A DNA stretch of 64,000 nt from Nocardioides sp. Soil774 (GCF_001428125.1 NZ_LMSM01000012.1:1-64000); one strand, 5' to 3'; counted from the first letter of the stretch, positions 16,383 to 26,080 are shown. A program made the numbers and translations. Notes: generated by a model not told the origin, from the sequence alone.

Positions 16383-17561
16383 TCATCGGAACCGGAGCGT
16401 GTCGAGGTAGGACTCGACGTTGCGGCGCGTCTCCTGCACCGAGTCGCCGCCGAACTTCTCCACGACCGCGTCGGCGAGCACGAGCGCGACCATGGCCTCC
16501 GCGACGATGCCCGCGGCAGGCACGGCGCAGACGTCGGAGCGCTGGTGGTGCGCGACCGTCGCCTCGCCGGTGGCCACGTCGACGGTGCGCAGCGCCTTCG
16601 GCACCGTCGCGATGGGCTTCATCGCCGCACGCACGCGCAGCACCTCGCCGGTCGACATGCCGCCCTCGGTGCCGCCGGAACGACCCGACGTACGCCGCAG
16701 GCCGTCGTCGGTCGGCACGATCTCGTCGTGCGCGAGCGAGCCGGGGGTGTCGGCGAGCTCGAAGCCGTCGCCGACCTCGACGCCCTTGATCGCCTGGATG
16801 CCCATGAGGGCGCCAGCCAGCTTCGAGTCGAGGCGACGGTCCCAGTGCACGTGCGAGCCGAGGCCCGGCGGCAGTCCGTGGACGACGACCTCGACGACGC
16901 CGCCGAGGGTGTCGCCGTCCTTGTGGGCCTGGTCGATGCGCGCCACCATCGCCGCGCTGGCCTCGGCGTCGAGGCAGCGGACCTCGTCGGCGTCGAGGCG
17001 CGCGACGTCGTCGGGAGCAGGTACGACGCCGGCGGGCGCCTTGACGCCGCCGAGCGAGACGACGTGCGACACGATGCGCGCGCCCGTGGCCTGCTCGAGG
17101 AAGTTGGACGCCACCCGGCCGAGCGCGACACGCGCCGCGGTCTCACGGGCGGACGCCCGCTCGAGGATCGGGCGCGCCTCGTCGAAGGCGTACTTCTGCA
17201 TGCCGACGAGGTCGGCGTGGCCGGGGCGCGGGCGGGTGAGCGGGGCGTTGCGGGCGAGTGCCTCGAGCTCCACGGGGTCGACCGGGTCGGCCGACATGAC
17301 CTTCTCCCACTTGGGCCACTCGGTGTTGCCGACCTCGATGGCGACCGGGCCACCCTGGGTCTCGCCGTGCCGGACGCCGCCCAGCACGCGGATGGCGTCC
17401 TGCTCGAACTTCATCCTGGCGCCGCGGCCGTAGCCGAGGCGCCGGCGGGCGAGCGAGTCGGCGAGGTCGTCGGTCGTGACGCGGACGTGGGCGGGCAGCC
17501 CCTCGAGGATCGCCACCAGAGAGGGACCGTGGGACTCGCCTGCTGTGAGCCATCGGAGCAT
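16383..17561 (-). CDS. aroC: Chorismate synthase
   Basis: The 392-residue FMN-dependent enzyme makes chorismate from EPSP. It opens MLRWLTAGESHGPSL, with GESHG the family signature, and contains RPGHAD, RASARETAARVA, and the GIQAIKGVEVGDGF and TIPKALRTVD-like motifs near the end. The aroA step (EPSP synthase) is not encoded in this window. The gene sits 13 bases after the prepilin peptidase stop on the same strand. Confidence 0.96.
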   Translation of the reverse strand: MLRWLTAGESHGPSLVAILEGLPAHVRVTTDDLADSLARRRLGYGRGARMKFEQDAIRVLGGVRHGETQGGPVAIEVGNTEWPKWEKVMSADPVDPVELEALARNAPLTRPRPGHADLVGMQKYAFDEARPILERASARETAARVALGRVASNFLEQATGARIVSHVVSLGGVKAPAGVVPAPDDVARLDADEVRCLDAEASAAMVARIDQAHKDGDTLGGVVEVVVHGLPPGLGSHVHWDRRLDSKLAGALMGIQAIKGVEVGDGFELADTPGSLAHDEIVPTDDGLRRTSGRSGGTEGGMSTGEVLRVRAAMKPIATVPKALRTVDVATGEATVAHHQRSDVCAVPAAGIVAEAMVALVLADAVVEKFGGDSVQETRRNVESYLDTLRFR

Positions 17562-17573
17562 GGCCGAAGTCTC

Positions 17574-18299
17574 TCAGCCCCAGATGCGACCTGCGACCGC
17601 AGTCCCCCAGACGAGACCTACGAGCGCACCGATCACCATGAACGGGCCGAACGGGAACGACTTCTTGAGCATCGCGCGGTCGCGACGCACCACCACCAGG
17701 ACGAGCGCGGGCAGGGCGAAGACGATGAAGGCGGCCCAGACGCCGATCGCCACGGCACCCCAGCCGGCCCAGCCGAGCACGAGCCCCACGGGGGCAGCCA
17801 GCCGGACGTCGCCGAAGCCCATCCCGGCCGAGCGCACGAACCACAGCACCCAGAAGAACGACCGGACCGCGACCATCGCCACCAACGCGCGCACGAGCGC
17901 CTCGCGCTGGTCGGTCGCGAGGCCCACGGCCGTCACGACGAGGATCGCGGCCAGGGTCGCCGGCAGCACGACGACCCGCGGCAGCAGCTTGGTGTGCCAG
18001 TCGACGACCGACAGCGCGACGCCGACCGGGACCAGCGGCACCAGCCACAGCAGCGGCCAGTCGATCCCCGTGGCCGCACCGAGGAGACCTCCGGCGACCG
18101 CCGAGACCACGGCGCTGCGCCGCGCCAGGCCGGGCCGTGCGGCGATGTCGGCATAGCGCAGCTTCGGGGGCTCGTCCTCGGCCTCCTTCGGCGCCGGCTC
18201 CGGCACCCGCGCGATCAGCCTCGGCACGAGCAGACCGCCGAGCCCGGCGACCAGGGCGGCCACGAGGGCAGCCAGCACGGTGGTGTTCACGCCGAGCAT
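17574..18299 (-). CDS. A24 family prepilin peptidase
   Basis: The 241-residue integral membrane protein has about seven hydrophobic segments. The two catalytic aspartates of the A24 family are in SVVDWHTKLLP and in the GMGFGDVRL (GxGD) motif. It lacks the N-terminal cysteine-rich methylase domain of full-length PilD. Substrates would be type IV pilin or Tad-like prepilins, but no pilus gene is in view. Its ATG directly follows the aroE stop. Confidence 0.88.
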   Translation of the reverse strand: MLGVNTTVLAALVAALVAGLGGLLVPRLIARVPEPAPKEAEDEPPKLRYADIAARPGLARRSAVVSAVAGGLLGAATGIDWPLLWLVPLVPVGVALSVVDWHTKLLPRVVVLPATLAAILVVTAVGLATDQREALVRALVAMVAVRSFFWVLWFVRSAGMGFGDVRLAAPVGLVLGWAGWGAVAIGVWAAFIVFALPALVLVVVRRDRAMLKKSFPFGPFMVIGALVGLVWGTAVAGRIWG

Positions 18300-19160
18300 T
18301 CAACCGGTACGACGCGCCGCGAGGGCGCGTTCGCCGGCATCCCGCATGACCGCGAGCGGTGCCGGCATCCCGGTGAACAGCTCGAGCTGGAGCGCAGCCT
18401 GGTGGACGAGCAGGTCGAGCCCGCCGACGAGGGTCCGGCCTGACTCGAGGGCCGAGGCCGCCAGCGGCGTCGGCCACGGGTCGTAGAGCACCTCGAAGAC
18501 GACCGGCGCCGCAGCGCAGCTCGCGACCAAGTCGGAGGTCTGCGCCGAGGCCGGGATGGTCGAGACGACGACGTCGACGGTGGCGCGCTCGGCCCCTAGG
18601 TCGGGCCCGAGGCTCCACTGTCGCCCGGCCAGGTCGGTCACCGTCACCCGCGGCGCGGCGGGGTGCGCCCGCAGCGCCGCCAGGGTCTCCGCCGCCCTCG
18701 CCTCCTCACGCACCGCGAGGAAGATCGACGTCACGCCGAGGTCGGCCAGCGCCAGCCCGACGGACGTGGCCGTCGCCCCGCCGCCGAGGACCACCGCGGA
18801 CGCCAGCGGCGTCGTCGTACGCTCGCGGATCGCCGCGGCGGCTCCGGGCAGGTCGGTGTTGTCACCGGTCCGGGTGCCGTCGTCCTCGAGGACCAGGGTG
18901 TTGACAGCCCCGGCCAGCCGGGCGCGGTCGGTGAGCCGGTCCACCAGCGGCAGCGCCTCGCGCTTGAGGGGCATCGTCAGCGACAGCCCGCGCCACTCGG
19001 GTCCGAGCCCGGCGACGTACGACGCGAGCCCGCCCGCCGGCACCCGGTGGGCGTCGTAGGACCAGTCAAGCCCGAGCACGGCGTACGCCGCCCGGTGCAG
19101 CACCGGCGACAGCGAGTGGGCGACCGGGTCGCCCAGCACGCCGCAGCGCCGGGTCAGCAA
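18300..19160 (-). CDS. aroE: Shikimate dehydrogenase
   Basis: The 286-residue enzyme reduces 3-dehydroshikimate. It has the substrate motif GDPVAHSLSPVLHRAAY, the SLTMPLKREAL segment with the catalytic lysine, NTLV, DNTDLPG, and a VVLGGGATATSVGLALADLG nucleotide loop. The start appears to be a TTG at 19160, which overlaps the mltG stop by seven bases. No better start precedes the conserved CGVLGDP strand. Confidence 0.93.
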   Translation of the reverse strand: MLTRRCGVLGDPVAHSLSPVLHRAAYAVLGLDWSYDAHRVPAGGLASYVAGLGPEWRGLSLTMPLKREALPLVDRLTDRARLAGAVNTLVLEDDGTRTGDNTDLPGAAAAIRERTTTPLASAVVLGGGATATSVGLALADLGVTSIFLAVREEARAAETLAALRAHPAAPRVTVTDLAGRQWSLGPDLGAERATVDVVVSTIPASAQTSDLVASCAAAPVVFEVLYDPWPTPLAASALESGRTLVGGLDLLVHQAALQLELFTGMPAPLAVMRDAGERALAARRTG

Positions 19161-20302
19161 CGGTCCGAGGTCTCGCAGTAGGCCTTGTACTCGTCGCGAC
19201 CCTCGAGGAAGCCGTCGTAGTCCTCGTAGAACTTCGTCTCGCCGGTCGAGAGGTCGACGGTGACGTAGTAGTACCAGTCGCCGTCCTCGGGGTTGGCCGC
19301 CGCGGCGATGGCGTCGTCGCCCGGTGCCTCGATCGGCGTCGGCGGGAGGCCGGCGTTGAGGCGCGTGTTGTAGGGCGTGTCCTCGGCCAGCTGGTCCGGC
19401 GTGAGCTCGGTCGAGCCGGGCGAGAGCCCGAGCCCGTAGGCGATGGCGGCGTCGATGCCGAGCGTGCCGTTGGTGCCGCCCTTGTCCCCCGGACCGTCGA
19501 GTCGGTTGTAGATGACCCGCGAGATCTTCGGCATGTCGGAGCCTCGACCCTCGGCCTGGACGAGGGAGGCGATGATCATCAGCTCGGCCGGCGTGTGGCC
19601 GAGCTCGGCTGCCTTGTCCTCAAGGCCGGCGGCGTCCGCGGCCTCGCGCCAGCGGTCGACCATCATCGCCAGGACCTTGACCGGCTTCATGCCCGGCTTG
19701 ATCTCGTAGGTCGCCGGGAAGAGGTAGCCCTCGGCGTTGCCCTCGGCATAGTCGGGCAGGCCGATCTTCCCGGACTCGAGCGCCTTGTTCCACGCGGCCT
19801 CGGGGAAGTCGGTGTTCTTGGCGAGCGTCGACACGATCTCGGTCAGGCGCAGGCCCTCGGGGATGGTGACCGTCGGGAAGCCGATCAGGTTGCCCGGGTC
19901 GACGAGCACCTCCTTGGCGTCGGCGGCCTTCATCTCCTTCTGGAGCTCGTAGTCGCCGACCTGGATGCCGCTGCACTCGTCCTGGCAGGCGTCGAGGAAC
20001 GCCTGGACCGACGCCGTGACGCCGGCCGCCTTGAGGTTGCGGCCGATCTCGGCGGTCAGGTCACCCTCGTTGACGGTGAACTCGACCTTGCCGGTGCCGG
20101 GGCCGGGGTAGTCCTCCGGGCCCTGGAACTGGTCGGCCACCCAGCCGACGCCCTTGGTGAGCCCGAAGTAGAAACCGCCGGCCAGCACCGCGAGTGCCAG
20201 GAGCACCGCGATGCAGCCCTTCGCGCCGCGGCCCTTGCGCCGCCGACCGCCCGGGACGTAGTCGTAGTCGTCCTCGCGCGCGTCGTCCGCGTGCTCACTC
20301 AT
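19154..20302 (-). CDS. mltG: Endolytic murein transglycosylase MltG
   Basis: The 382-residue membrane-anchored enzyme cleaves nascent peptidoglycan strands. A basic cytoplasmic tail (RRRKGRGAKG) leads into one transmembrane helix at about 29-48. The YceG domain follows, with LIGFPTVTIPEGLRLTEI and the catalytic-glutamate segment SLVQAEGRGSDMPKISRVIYNRL split over the active site. TPYNTRLNAGLPPTPI is the usual end motif. It overlaps both ruvX (8 bp) and aroE (7 bp). Confidence 0.93.
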   Translation of the reverse strand: MSEHADDAREDDYDYVPGGRRRKGRGAKGCIAVLLALAVLAGGFYFGLTKGVGWVADQFQGPEDYPGPGTGKVEFTVNEGDLTAEIGRNLKAAGVTASVQAFLDACQDECSGIQVGDYELQKEMKAADAKEVLVDPGNLIGFPTVTIPEGLRLTEIVSTLAKNTDFPEAAWNKALESGKIGLPDYAEGNAEGYLFPATYEIKPGMKPVKVLAMMVDRWREAADAAGLEDKAAELGHTPAELMIIASLVQAEGRGSDMPKISRVIYNRLDGPGDKGGTNGTLGIDAAIAYGLGLSPGSTELTPDQLAEDTPYNTRLNAGLPPTPIEAPGDDAIAAAANPEDGDWYYYVTVDLSTGETKFYEDYDGFLEGRDEYKAYCETSDRC

Positions 20303-20756
20303 CTGCCACCTCGACGATCTCTCCCGGCGCCTGCCCGCTCGCGCGCTCGGTGTCGAGCGCGGTCTGCAGGATCAGCACCGCGGCTGTCTGGTCCACCACG
20401 GCACGTCGCTTGGCGCCACGCCGGCCCTGCTCGCGCAGGATCGACTCGGCGGAGACCGTGGTCAAGCGCTCATCACACAGCCTCACAGGAACGGGTGCAA
20501 CTCGGCGCGCCAGCCGGCCGGCCAGCGTCCGCGCCTTCGCGGCCGCCGGGCCCTCCGAGCCGTCGAGCGACCTCGGCAGGCCCACGACGACCTCGACCGC
20601 CTCGAGCTCGGCGACCAGCTGCGCGATGCGGCGTACGTCGCCCCCGCCCGCGCGCACCGTCTCGACGGGTGTCGCGAGGAAGCCGGAGGGGTCGCTGGTG
20701 GCCACCCCGATCCGGGCGTCGCCCGGGTCGATGCCCACCCGCACGCCGAACCGCAT
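20295..20756 (-). CDS. ruvX: YqgF/RuvX family nuclease
   Basis: The 153-residue RNase H-fold protein begins MRFGVRVGIDPGDARIGVATSD, with the catalytic Asp in GIDPG. VVVGLPRSLDGSEGP, CDERLTTVSAE and DQTAAVLILQ follow in family order. Homologues process 16S rRNA 5' ends or resolve Holliday junctions. It lies two bases after alaS, the usual actinobacterial order. Confidence 0.93.
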   Translation of the reverse strand: MRFGVRVGIDPGDARIGVATSDPSGFLATPVETVRAGGGDVRRIAQLVAELEAVEVVVGLPRSLDGSEGPAAAKARTLAGRLARRVAPVPVRLCDERLTTVSAESILREQGRRGAKRRAVVDQTAAVLILQTALDTERASGQAPGEIVEVADE

Positions 20757-20758
20757 GC

Positions 20759-23458
20759 TCAGCCCTGCGCCCGCGCCGCGACCTCGCGGGAGACCAGCTC
20801 CAGCGCCTCGTCGATGCGCGAGGCATCGGTGCCTCCGCCCTGGGCCACGTCGTCCTTGCCGCCGCCCTTGCCGCCGAGCAACGGACCCACGGCCCGCACG
20901 AGCTCACCGGCGGAGAGGCCGCGCGAACGCGCCTCGTCGTTGGTCGCGGCCACGACCGAGACCTTGCCGTCGGCCTGCCCGATGACCACGACGACGCCCG
21001 GCTCGCCCTGCGGGAGCCGGCCGCGCACGTCCATCGCGAGGTTGCGGACGTCGCCGCCGGACGCGCCGTCGGCGCGGTGGGCCACGAGCTTGACGGGGCC
21101 GACCTGCGCGGCACCGGCCGCGAGCTCGGCACTGGCGCCGAGGAGCTGGGCCAGGCGCGCCTTCTCCAGCTCCTTCTCGGCCGCCTTGAGGCGCTCGGTG
21201 AGGCCCTGGACGCGGCTCACCAGGTCGTCGGGCTGGGTCTTGAGCAGGCCGGTGAGCTGCGCGACGACGTCACGCTCGCGGGCGAGGTAGCCGAAGCCCT
21301 CGACACCGGTGAGCGCCTCGATGCGCCGGTTGCCCGAGCCCACGCTGGTCTCGCCGGTCACCACGACGGTGCCGATCTGGGAGGAGTGGTCGACGTGCGT
21401 GCCACCGCAGAGCTCACGCGACCAGGGGCCGCCGATCTCGACGACGCGGACCTTGGTGTTGTCGTAGGTCTCGCCGAAGAGCGCGATCGCGCCCCACTCC
21501 TTGGCCTGGTCGAGCGTCATGTAGTCCCACGCGACGGCGAGGTCGGCGCGCAGCGCCTGCTGCGAGACCAGCTCCACGTCGCGCACCTGCTCGGGCGTGA
21601 GGGCCTGCGTCCAGCCGAAGTCGAGGCGGAGGTAGCCGGGCCGGTTGTAGGACCCGGACTGCAGCGCGGTGGGTCCGAGCACCTCGCGCAGGGCGGCGTG
21701 CACGACGTGGGTGCCGGAGTGGGCCTGTCGTGCACCCGTGCGCCACTCGGGATCGACGCGCGCGTGCACCTCGCGGGCGGCGTCGAGCTCGCCCTCGACC
21801 ACCCGCACCTGGTGCACGACCAGGCCCTTGATCGGGCGCTGCACGTCGAGCACCTCGAGCCGACCGCCGTCGAAGAGGATCGTGCCGGCGTCGGCCGCCT
21901 GGCCGCCCGACTCGGCGTAGAAGGGCGTCCGGTCGAGCACCAGCTCGCCGATCTCGCCCTCGGCCAGGCGCGGCACGGGCGACCCGCCGCTGAGCAGCGC
22001 CAGCGGGCGCGACTCGGTCTCGAGGGTCTCGTAGGCCAGCCACTCGGTGGGGCCGTGCTCGTCGAAGACGCTGCGGTAGACGCCGGTGTCACCGTGCGCG
22101 CCCTTCTTGGCGCGCGCGTCGGCCTTCGCCCGCTCGCGCTGCTCGGCCATGAGTCCGCGGAAGCCCTGCTCGTCGACCTGCAGGCCCTGCTCGGCCGCCA
22201 TCTCCAGCGTGAGGTCGATCGGGAAGCCGTAGGTGTCGTGCAGCGCGAAGGCGCGCTCGCCCGACAGGGTCGTGCCGCCGGAGCCCTTCACGTCGCCGGC
22301 CGCGAGGTCGAAGATCTGGGTGCCCGCCTGCAGCGTCTTGCGGAAGGCGTCCTCCTCGGCGAAGGCCACCTGGGAGATGCGCGGCCAGTCGGAGACGAGG
22401 TTGTCGTAGGTCAGCCCCATGCGGTCGCGCGAGACGGGCATGAGCTCGGGCAGCACCCGGTCCTCGCAGCCGAGCAGGCGCATCGAGCGCACGGCGCGGC
22501 GCAGCAGGCGGCGCAGGACGTAGCCGCGACCGTCGTTGCCGGGCGTGACGCCGTCGCCGATGAGCATCATCGAGGAGCGGACGTGGTCGGCGACGACCCG
22601 CAGGCGTACGTCGTCCTCGCGCGAGGCGCCGTACTTCTTGCCGGTGAGCTCCTCGGCCCGCTCGATCACGGGGTACATCACGTCGATCTCGTACATGTTC
22701 TGCTTGCCCTGCAGCAGGAACGCGACGCGGTCCAGGCCCATGCCGGTGTCGATGTTGCGCTTCGGCAGCGAGCCGGAGATGTCGAAGTCGGACTTGGAGC
22801 GCACGGCGCTGAGCTCGTCCTGCATGAAGACCAGGTTCCAGAACTCCAGCAGCCGGTCCTCGAGCTCGACCGGCATGTCGGGACCGAGCGTCGCCGGGTC
22901 GAAGTCCGGGCCCCACTCCGGCCCGCGGTCGTAGAGGATCTCCGAGCACGGCCCGCCCGGTCCGGGCACGCCCATGGACCAGTAGTTCTCCTTCGGGCCG
23001 AGCTGGACGATGCGCTCGCGCGGCAGGCCGGTGGCCTTCATCCAGAGGCCGATGGCCTCCTCGTCGCCCACCAGGACCGAGGGGTAGAGCCGCGCCTCGT
23101 CCAGGCCGAAGCCGCCGTCGGCGACCGGCTTGGTGATCAGCTCCCACGCCAGGTCGATGGCGCCTTCCTTGAAGTAGTCGCCGAAGGAGAAGTTGCCGCA
23201 CATCTCGAAGAAGGTGCCGTGGCGCGTGGTCTTGCCGACGTCCTCGATGTCGGGGGTGCGCACGCACTTCTGGATGCTCGTGGCGCGCGCCCACGGCGGC
23301 GTCTCCTGGCCGAGGAAGTAGGGCTTGAACGGCACCATGCCAGCGTTGACGAACATCAGGTTGGGGTCGTCGACCAGCAGCGAGGCGGAGGGCACCACGG
23401 CGTGTCCGGCGGCCTCGAAGTGCGCGAGGAAGCGGCGGCGGATCTCGGCGGTCTCCAT
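20759..23458 (-). CDS. alaS: Alanyl-tRNA synthetase
   Basis: The 899-residue class II synthetase has the aminoacylation core METAEIRRRFLAHFEAAGH, PSASLLVDDPNLMFVNAGMVPFK and the REDDVRLRVVADHVRS region. The editing domain has zinc-site motifs HSGTHVVHAAL and CGGTHVDHSS. A C-terminal oligomerisation/DHHA1 domain ends in GGGKDDVAQGGG. The ATG at 23458 overlaps the previous stop by one base (TGATG) and has no clear Shine-Dalgarno, which suggests coupling to the two small upstream genes. Confidence 0.97.
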   Translation of the reverse strand: METAEIRRRFLAHFEAAGHAVVPSASLLVDDPNLMFVNAGMVPFKPYFLGQETPPWARATSIQKCVRTPDIEDVGKTTRHGTFFEMCGNFSFGDYFKEGAIDLAWELITKPVADGGFGLDEARLYPSVLVGDEEAIGLWMKATGLPRERIVQLGPKENYWSMGVPGPGGPCSEILYDRGPEWGPDFDPATLGPDMPVELEDRLLEFWNLVFMQDELSAVRSKSDFDISGSLPKRNIDTGMGLDRVAFLLQGKQNMYEIDVMYPVIERAEELTGKKYGASREDDVRLRVVADHVRSSMMLIGDGVTPGNDGRGYVLRRLLRRAVRSMRLLGCEDRVLPELMPVSRDRMGLTYDNLVSDWPRISQVAFAEEDAFRKTLQAGTQIFDLAAGDVKGSGGTTLSGERAFALHDTYGFPIDLTLEMAAEQGLQVDEQGFRGLMAEQRERAKADARAKKGAHGDTGVYRSVFDEHGPTEWLAYETLETESRPLALLSGGSPVPRLAEGEIGELVLDRTPFYAESGGQAADAGTILFDGGRLEVLDVQRPIKGLVVHQVRVVEGELDAAREVHARVDPEWRTGARQAHSGTHVVHAALREVLGPTALQSGSYNRPGYLRLDFGWTQALTPEQVRDVELVSQQALRADLAVAWDYMTLDQAKEWGAIALFGETYDNTKVRVVEIGGPWSRELCGGTHVDHSSQIGTVVVTGETSVGSGNRRIEALTGVEGFGYLARERDVVAQLTGLLKTQPDDLVSRVQGLTERLKAAEKELEKARLAQLLGASAELAAGAAQVGPVKLVAHRADGASGGDVRNLAMDVRGRLPQGEPGVVVVIGQADGKVSVVAATNDEARSRGLSAGELVRAVGPLLGGKGGGKDDVAQGGGTDASRIDEALELVSREVAARAQG

Positions 23459-23742
23459 CAGTGGGGGCCCTTCGTGTCGATGCTTCGGGGGGTGCTGCGC
23501 GTGGTGCTCGTGGTCAGCCCCGGGGGGCCAGTGGGCCTGAGACCGAGCTGCTCGCGCAACTCGGTCTCGCGCTCGACCCGGCCCTGGTGGACCTCGTCGG
23601 CGAACAGGCGGGCGCCGACCTGCAGGCCGCGCACCCGGTCGCGCAGGCCGTCGGCGGTGAGGGACTCCGCGACCCGACGGGCGCGGGCAGCGGCGTAGAC
23701 ACCGACCCCCGCCCCGGCGACGAACCAGAGTGGACGACCCAT
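23458..23742 (-). CDS. Small membrane-associated protein (DUF6167-like)
   Basis: The 94-residue protein starts MGRPLWFVAGAGVGVYAAARARRVAESLT, a short hydrophobic stretch, then a charged helical tail. Small genes of this type commonly precede alaS in actinobacteria, and the DUF6167 label is from memory of that context. The function is unknown. It is coupled to both neighbours through one-base TGATG overlaps. Confidence 0.7.
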   Translation of the reverse strand: MGRPLWFVAGAGVGVYAAARARRVAESLTADGLRDRVRGLQVGARLFADEVHQGRVERETELREQLGLRPTGPPGLTTSTTRSTPRSIDTKGPH

Positions 23743-24269
23743 CAGGCGACGTCCTCCCCGACCGCGTCGGCAACGTGGGCGGCGCGCTCACGCGCGCGGA
23801 ACTCGCGCAGCGCCTGCTTGGCCTCGGCGCGGCGGTCGCGGCCCACGCGCCTGGTCTCGCGGCGCACCTCGAAGCGGATCCGGTTGCGGCTCTCTGCCGA
23901 CAGGGCGCGACGCAGGCCGTGGGTCCACGACGCCGCCTTGACGACGCTCTCGCGCGCCACGATGTCGGCGAAGAGCCGGCCGTCGATCGGCCGGGCGACA
24001 GGCACGGCGACCTCGTCCTGCGGAGTGCCTGCTGCGTGCATCCCGGTGATGACGTAGGTGCCCACGGTCTCGTCCTCGACCACCGGACGGGGCGCCGCGA
24101 CGGCGGGCGACTCGAGCGTGTCGACGCGAACGGCCAGCGCCGCGAGTCGCGACTCGGCGCGCCGGGCGCGGCGCAGGGCGAGCAGCGCCAGCGTCAGGGC
24201 CACCAGCACAGCAAGGACGAGGAGGCCCAGCACCACGGCTGCGCCCGTCCACACCTGCTCCGTCGTCAC
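23742..24269 (-). CDS. Conserved membrane-anchored hypothetical protein
   Basis: The 175-residue protein has one N-terminal transmembrane helix (AAVVLGLLVLAVLVALTLALLAL) and a long charged, helical region. A conserved middle reads VGTYVITGMHAAG, then RPIDGRLFADIVARESVVKAASWTHGLRRAL. It resembles DUF948-like proteins that often lie just before alaS. Its GTG start at 24269 follows a TAGGGT box by six bases, making it the likely first gene of the alaS-aro transcript. Confidence 0.78.
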   Translation of the reverse strand: MTTEQVWTGAAVVLGLLVLAVLVALTLALLALRRARRAESRLAALAVRVDTLESPAVAAPRPVVEDETVGTYVITGMHAAGTPQDEVAVPVARPIDGRLFADIVARESVVKAASWTHGLRRALSAESRNRIRFEVRRETRRVGRDRRAEAKQALREFRARERAAHVADAVGEDVA

Positions 24270-24275
24270 CGGGAC

Positions 24276-24281
24276 ACCCTA
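24276..24281 (-). promoter_or_regulatory. Leaderless -10 box opening the alaS-aro gene run
   Basis: TAGGGT on the minus strand ends six bases before the GTG at 24269. It lies in a 35-base gap, the only break between the substrate-binding protein gene and the long alaS-aroQ series, so it may drive much of that series. Confidence 0.6.
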
Positions 24282-24304
24282 TAAGCCGCCCCGAGCCGTG
24301 CGTG

Positions 24305-26080
24305 TCACCGCACGACGTAGAGGTCCTTGTAGTCGGGCGTGCCCGTCGAGCCGTCACCCGCGGGGTTGCCGACGTGGTCGCCGAAGACGAACAGGCGGTT
24401 GACGTAGCCGGTGGGGATGATCGGGAACCAGGTCTTCATGATCCTCTCGTCGAGCTCGCCCCACGCGCCGGGCTGCTCCTTCGCCGGGAGCGTGGCGATG
24501 CGCTCCATCTCCTCGGTCACCGCCGGCTCGTCGAAGTGGGCGGTGTTGTAGGCCGCGCCCGGCTTGAGCAGCGGCGGCAGCATCGCCGCGCCGGTGGGCC
24601 AGGGCGGGCACCAGTTGGAGCCGCGGATGTCGAGCGTCTGGTTGACCTCGTCGTCGGGGTCGAGCCACACGTCGTAGGGCGACTCCTGGAGCGGGATCGC
24701 CTTCACGCTGAACCCGCCGGCCTCGAAGCCCGTGGTGATCTGGTCCTGCGCGTCCCGGGCCCGCTGGTCGAGGTCGTAGTAGGCCATCGTGATCGGGTAG
24801 GGCTCGTCACCGTGGCCCGCCTCGGCGAGGAGGGCGCGCGACCTCGCCGGGTCGTAGGTGATCTGCTCACCGTCGACCTGGTAGTCCCGACGCCCGGCCA
24901 CCCCGGGTGGCAGGAGGGAGCTGGCGGGCACGCGGGTCACGTCCGGGACGTCGCCGCCGGCGAGCCACGCGTCCTCGTAGGGGTAGGCGTAGGCGAGGGC
25001 CTTGCGGACCCGGATGTCGGTGATCCTGGTGTAGTCGGGGGCGATGGAGGCCACGCACGGCGACGACTGCTGCACCAAGCGCTCGCCGAGCCGGCTGCTC
25101 GCGTCGGTGAAGCGACCTGCGCCCAGCGAGGTCGACACGGCCCTCCGGCCGGCGGTGCTGCCCGAGAGCATGATCTCGTCGACCACGTCCTGGTCCTGGT
25201 TGAACTTGAACACCCACTCGTCGGCGTACTGGTGGCGCGCGGGGTCGGAGCTCGCCGACCACTCCTCGTTGCGCACCAGCACGAGCTGCTCGCCGGGCGA
25301 CCACCTCTTCACTTCGTAGGGCCCGCTGGCGAGCGGCGCGTGGCCGTACGCCGACGGGTCGGACGCCTCGCCAAGCGGCGCCGGCCCCATCGCCATGGAC
25401 GCGCCCCAGAAGTCCATGTCGGGGAACGGCCTGGACATGGAGATCGTGATGTCCTGGCCGTGGACCTCGATGCCGGACCAGTCGTCGCAGCCGGGGTCGT
25501 CGTCCGTGTAGGGGCCGAGGTAGTCCTCGGATCCAGCGAAGTAGGTCCGGGAGTACTCCGCGCCGGGGCCGCCCGGGAAGGCCTCGGCGTCGAGCGAGCG
25601 GCAGATGCCGAACGCGACCTCCTCGGCGGTGACCGGGCTCCCGTCCTCCCAGGTGGCGTCGGTGCGGATGGTGAACGTCCACCGGGTGAAGTCGTCGTTG
25701 TGATGTCCGAGGTCGGTCGCGAGGTCGGGGACGAGCACGGGCTGGCCGTCCTCGCCGCGGGCGTACTGGGTCAGCGACCGGCTCACGAGGCCCTGGAGGA
25801 TCGCGTTGCCCGTGACCGACCACCCGCCGGTCGGGTCGAGCGTGTCGGGGCCGGGCGCACCGGGGAGGTAGACAGTGATCGTGCCGCCGGGGGTCGCGCC
25901 CTCGACCTGCGGGGCCGGGCCGTCCCGTCCGGGGTCCTTGGTGACCACGGGCTGAGGGACAAAGCTGCCGGTGAGGTCCTGGTGCTTCACGATGCCGTCA
26001 TCGGGCGGCCTGCCGTCGCAGGCGGCGAGCAGGAGGAGCACTGCGCCGGCCGCGAGGGCTCGGACGTGTCGGCGCGCCAC
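24305..26080 (-). CDS. ABC transporter substrate-binding lipoprotein, family 5 (second copy)
   Basis: The 591-residue protein has an N-terminal signal with lipobox LLLLAACDG and the SBP_bac_5 fold: TLDPTGGWSVTGNAILQGLVSR, DLGHHNDDFTRWTFTIR, and the long peptide-binding body ending GTPDYKDLYVVR. Family members bind oligopeptides or similar ligands outside the cell. It is closely similar along its length to the protein at 31109-32881, including the C-terminus, so the two are paralogues. The GTG at 26080 shares a base with the rarA stop. No permease follows, so it probably feeds the transporter encoded upstream. Confidence 0.92.
   Translation of the reverse strand: MARRHVRALAAGAVLLLLAACDGRPPDDGIVKHQDLTGSFVPQPVVTKDPGRDGPAPQVEGATPGGTITVYLPGAPGPDTLDPTGGWSVTGNAILQGLVSRSLTQYARGEDGQPVLVPDLATDLGHHNDDFTRWTFTIRTDATWEDGSPVTAEEVAFGICRSLDAEAFPGGPGAEYSRTYFAGSEDYLGPYTDDDPGCDDWSGIEVHGQDITISMSRPFPDMDFWGASMAMGPAPLGEASDPSAYGHAPLASGPYEVKRWSPGEQLVLVRNEEWSASSDPARHQYADEWVFKFNQDQDVVDEIMLSGSTAGRRAVSTSLGAGRFTDASSRLGERLVQQSSPCVASIAPDYTRITDIRVRKALAYAYPYEDAWLAGGDVPDVTRVPASSLLPPGVAGRRDYQVDGEQITYDPARSRALLAEAGHGDEPYPITMAYYDLDQRARDAQDQITTGFEAGGFSVKAIPLQESPYDVWLDPDDEVNQTLDIRGSNWCPPWPTGAAMLPPLLKPGAAYNTAHFDEPAVTEEMERIATLPAKEQPGAWGELDERIMKTWFPIIPTGYVNRLFVFGDHVGNPAGDGSTGTPDYKDLYVVR

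Noticed and set aside
15966..18443. An 825-codon plus-strand frame opposite aroK, aroC and the prepilin peptidase
   Set aside because: It is antisense to three well-supported genes and has repetitive His/Arg/Asp content typical of shadow frames.
19595..23698. A 1367-codon open frame on the plus strand opposite alaS and mltG
   Set aside because: It is antisense to two clearly recognised genes, is low in protein-like character (long runs of Gly, Leu, His and Arg), and is explained by GC-rich third positions.
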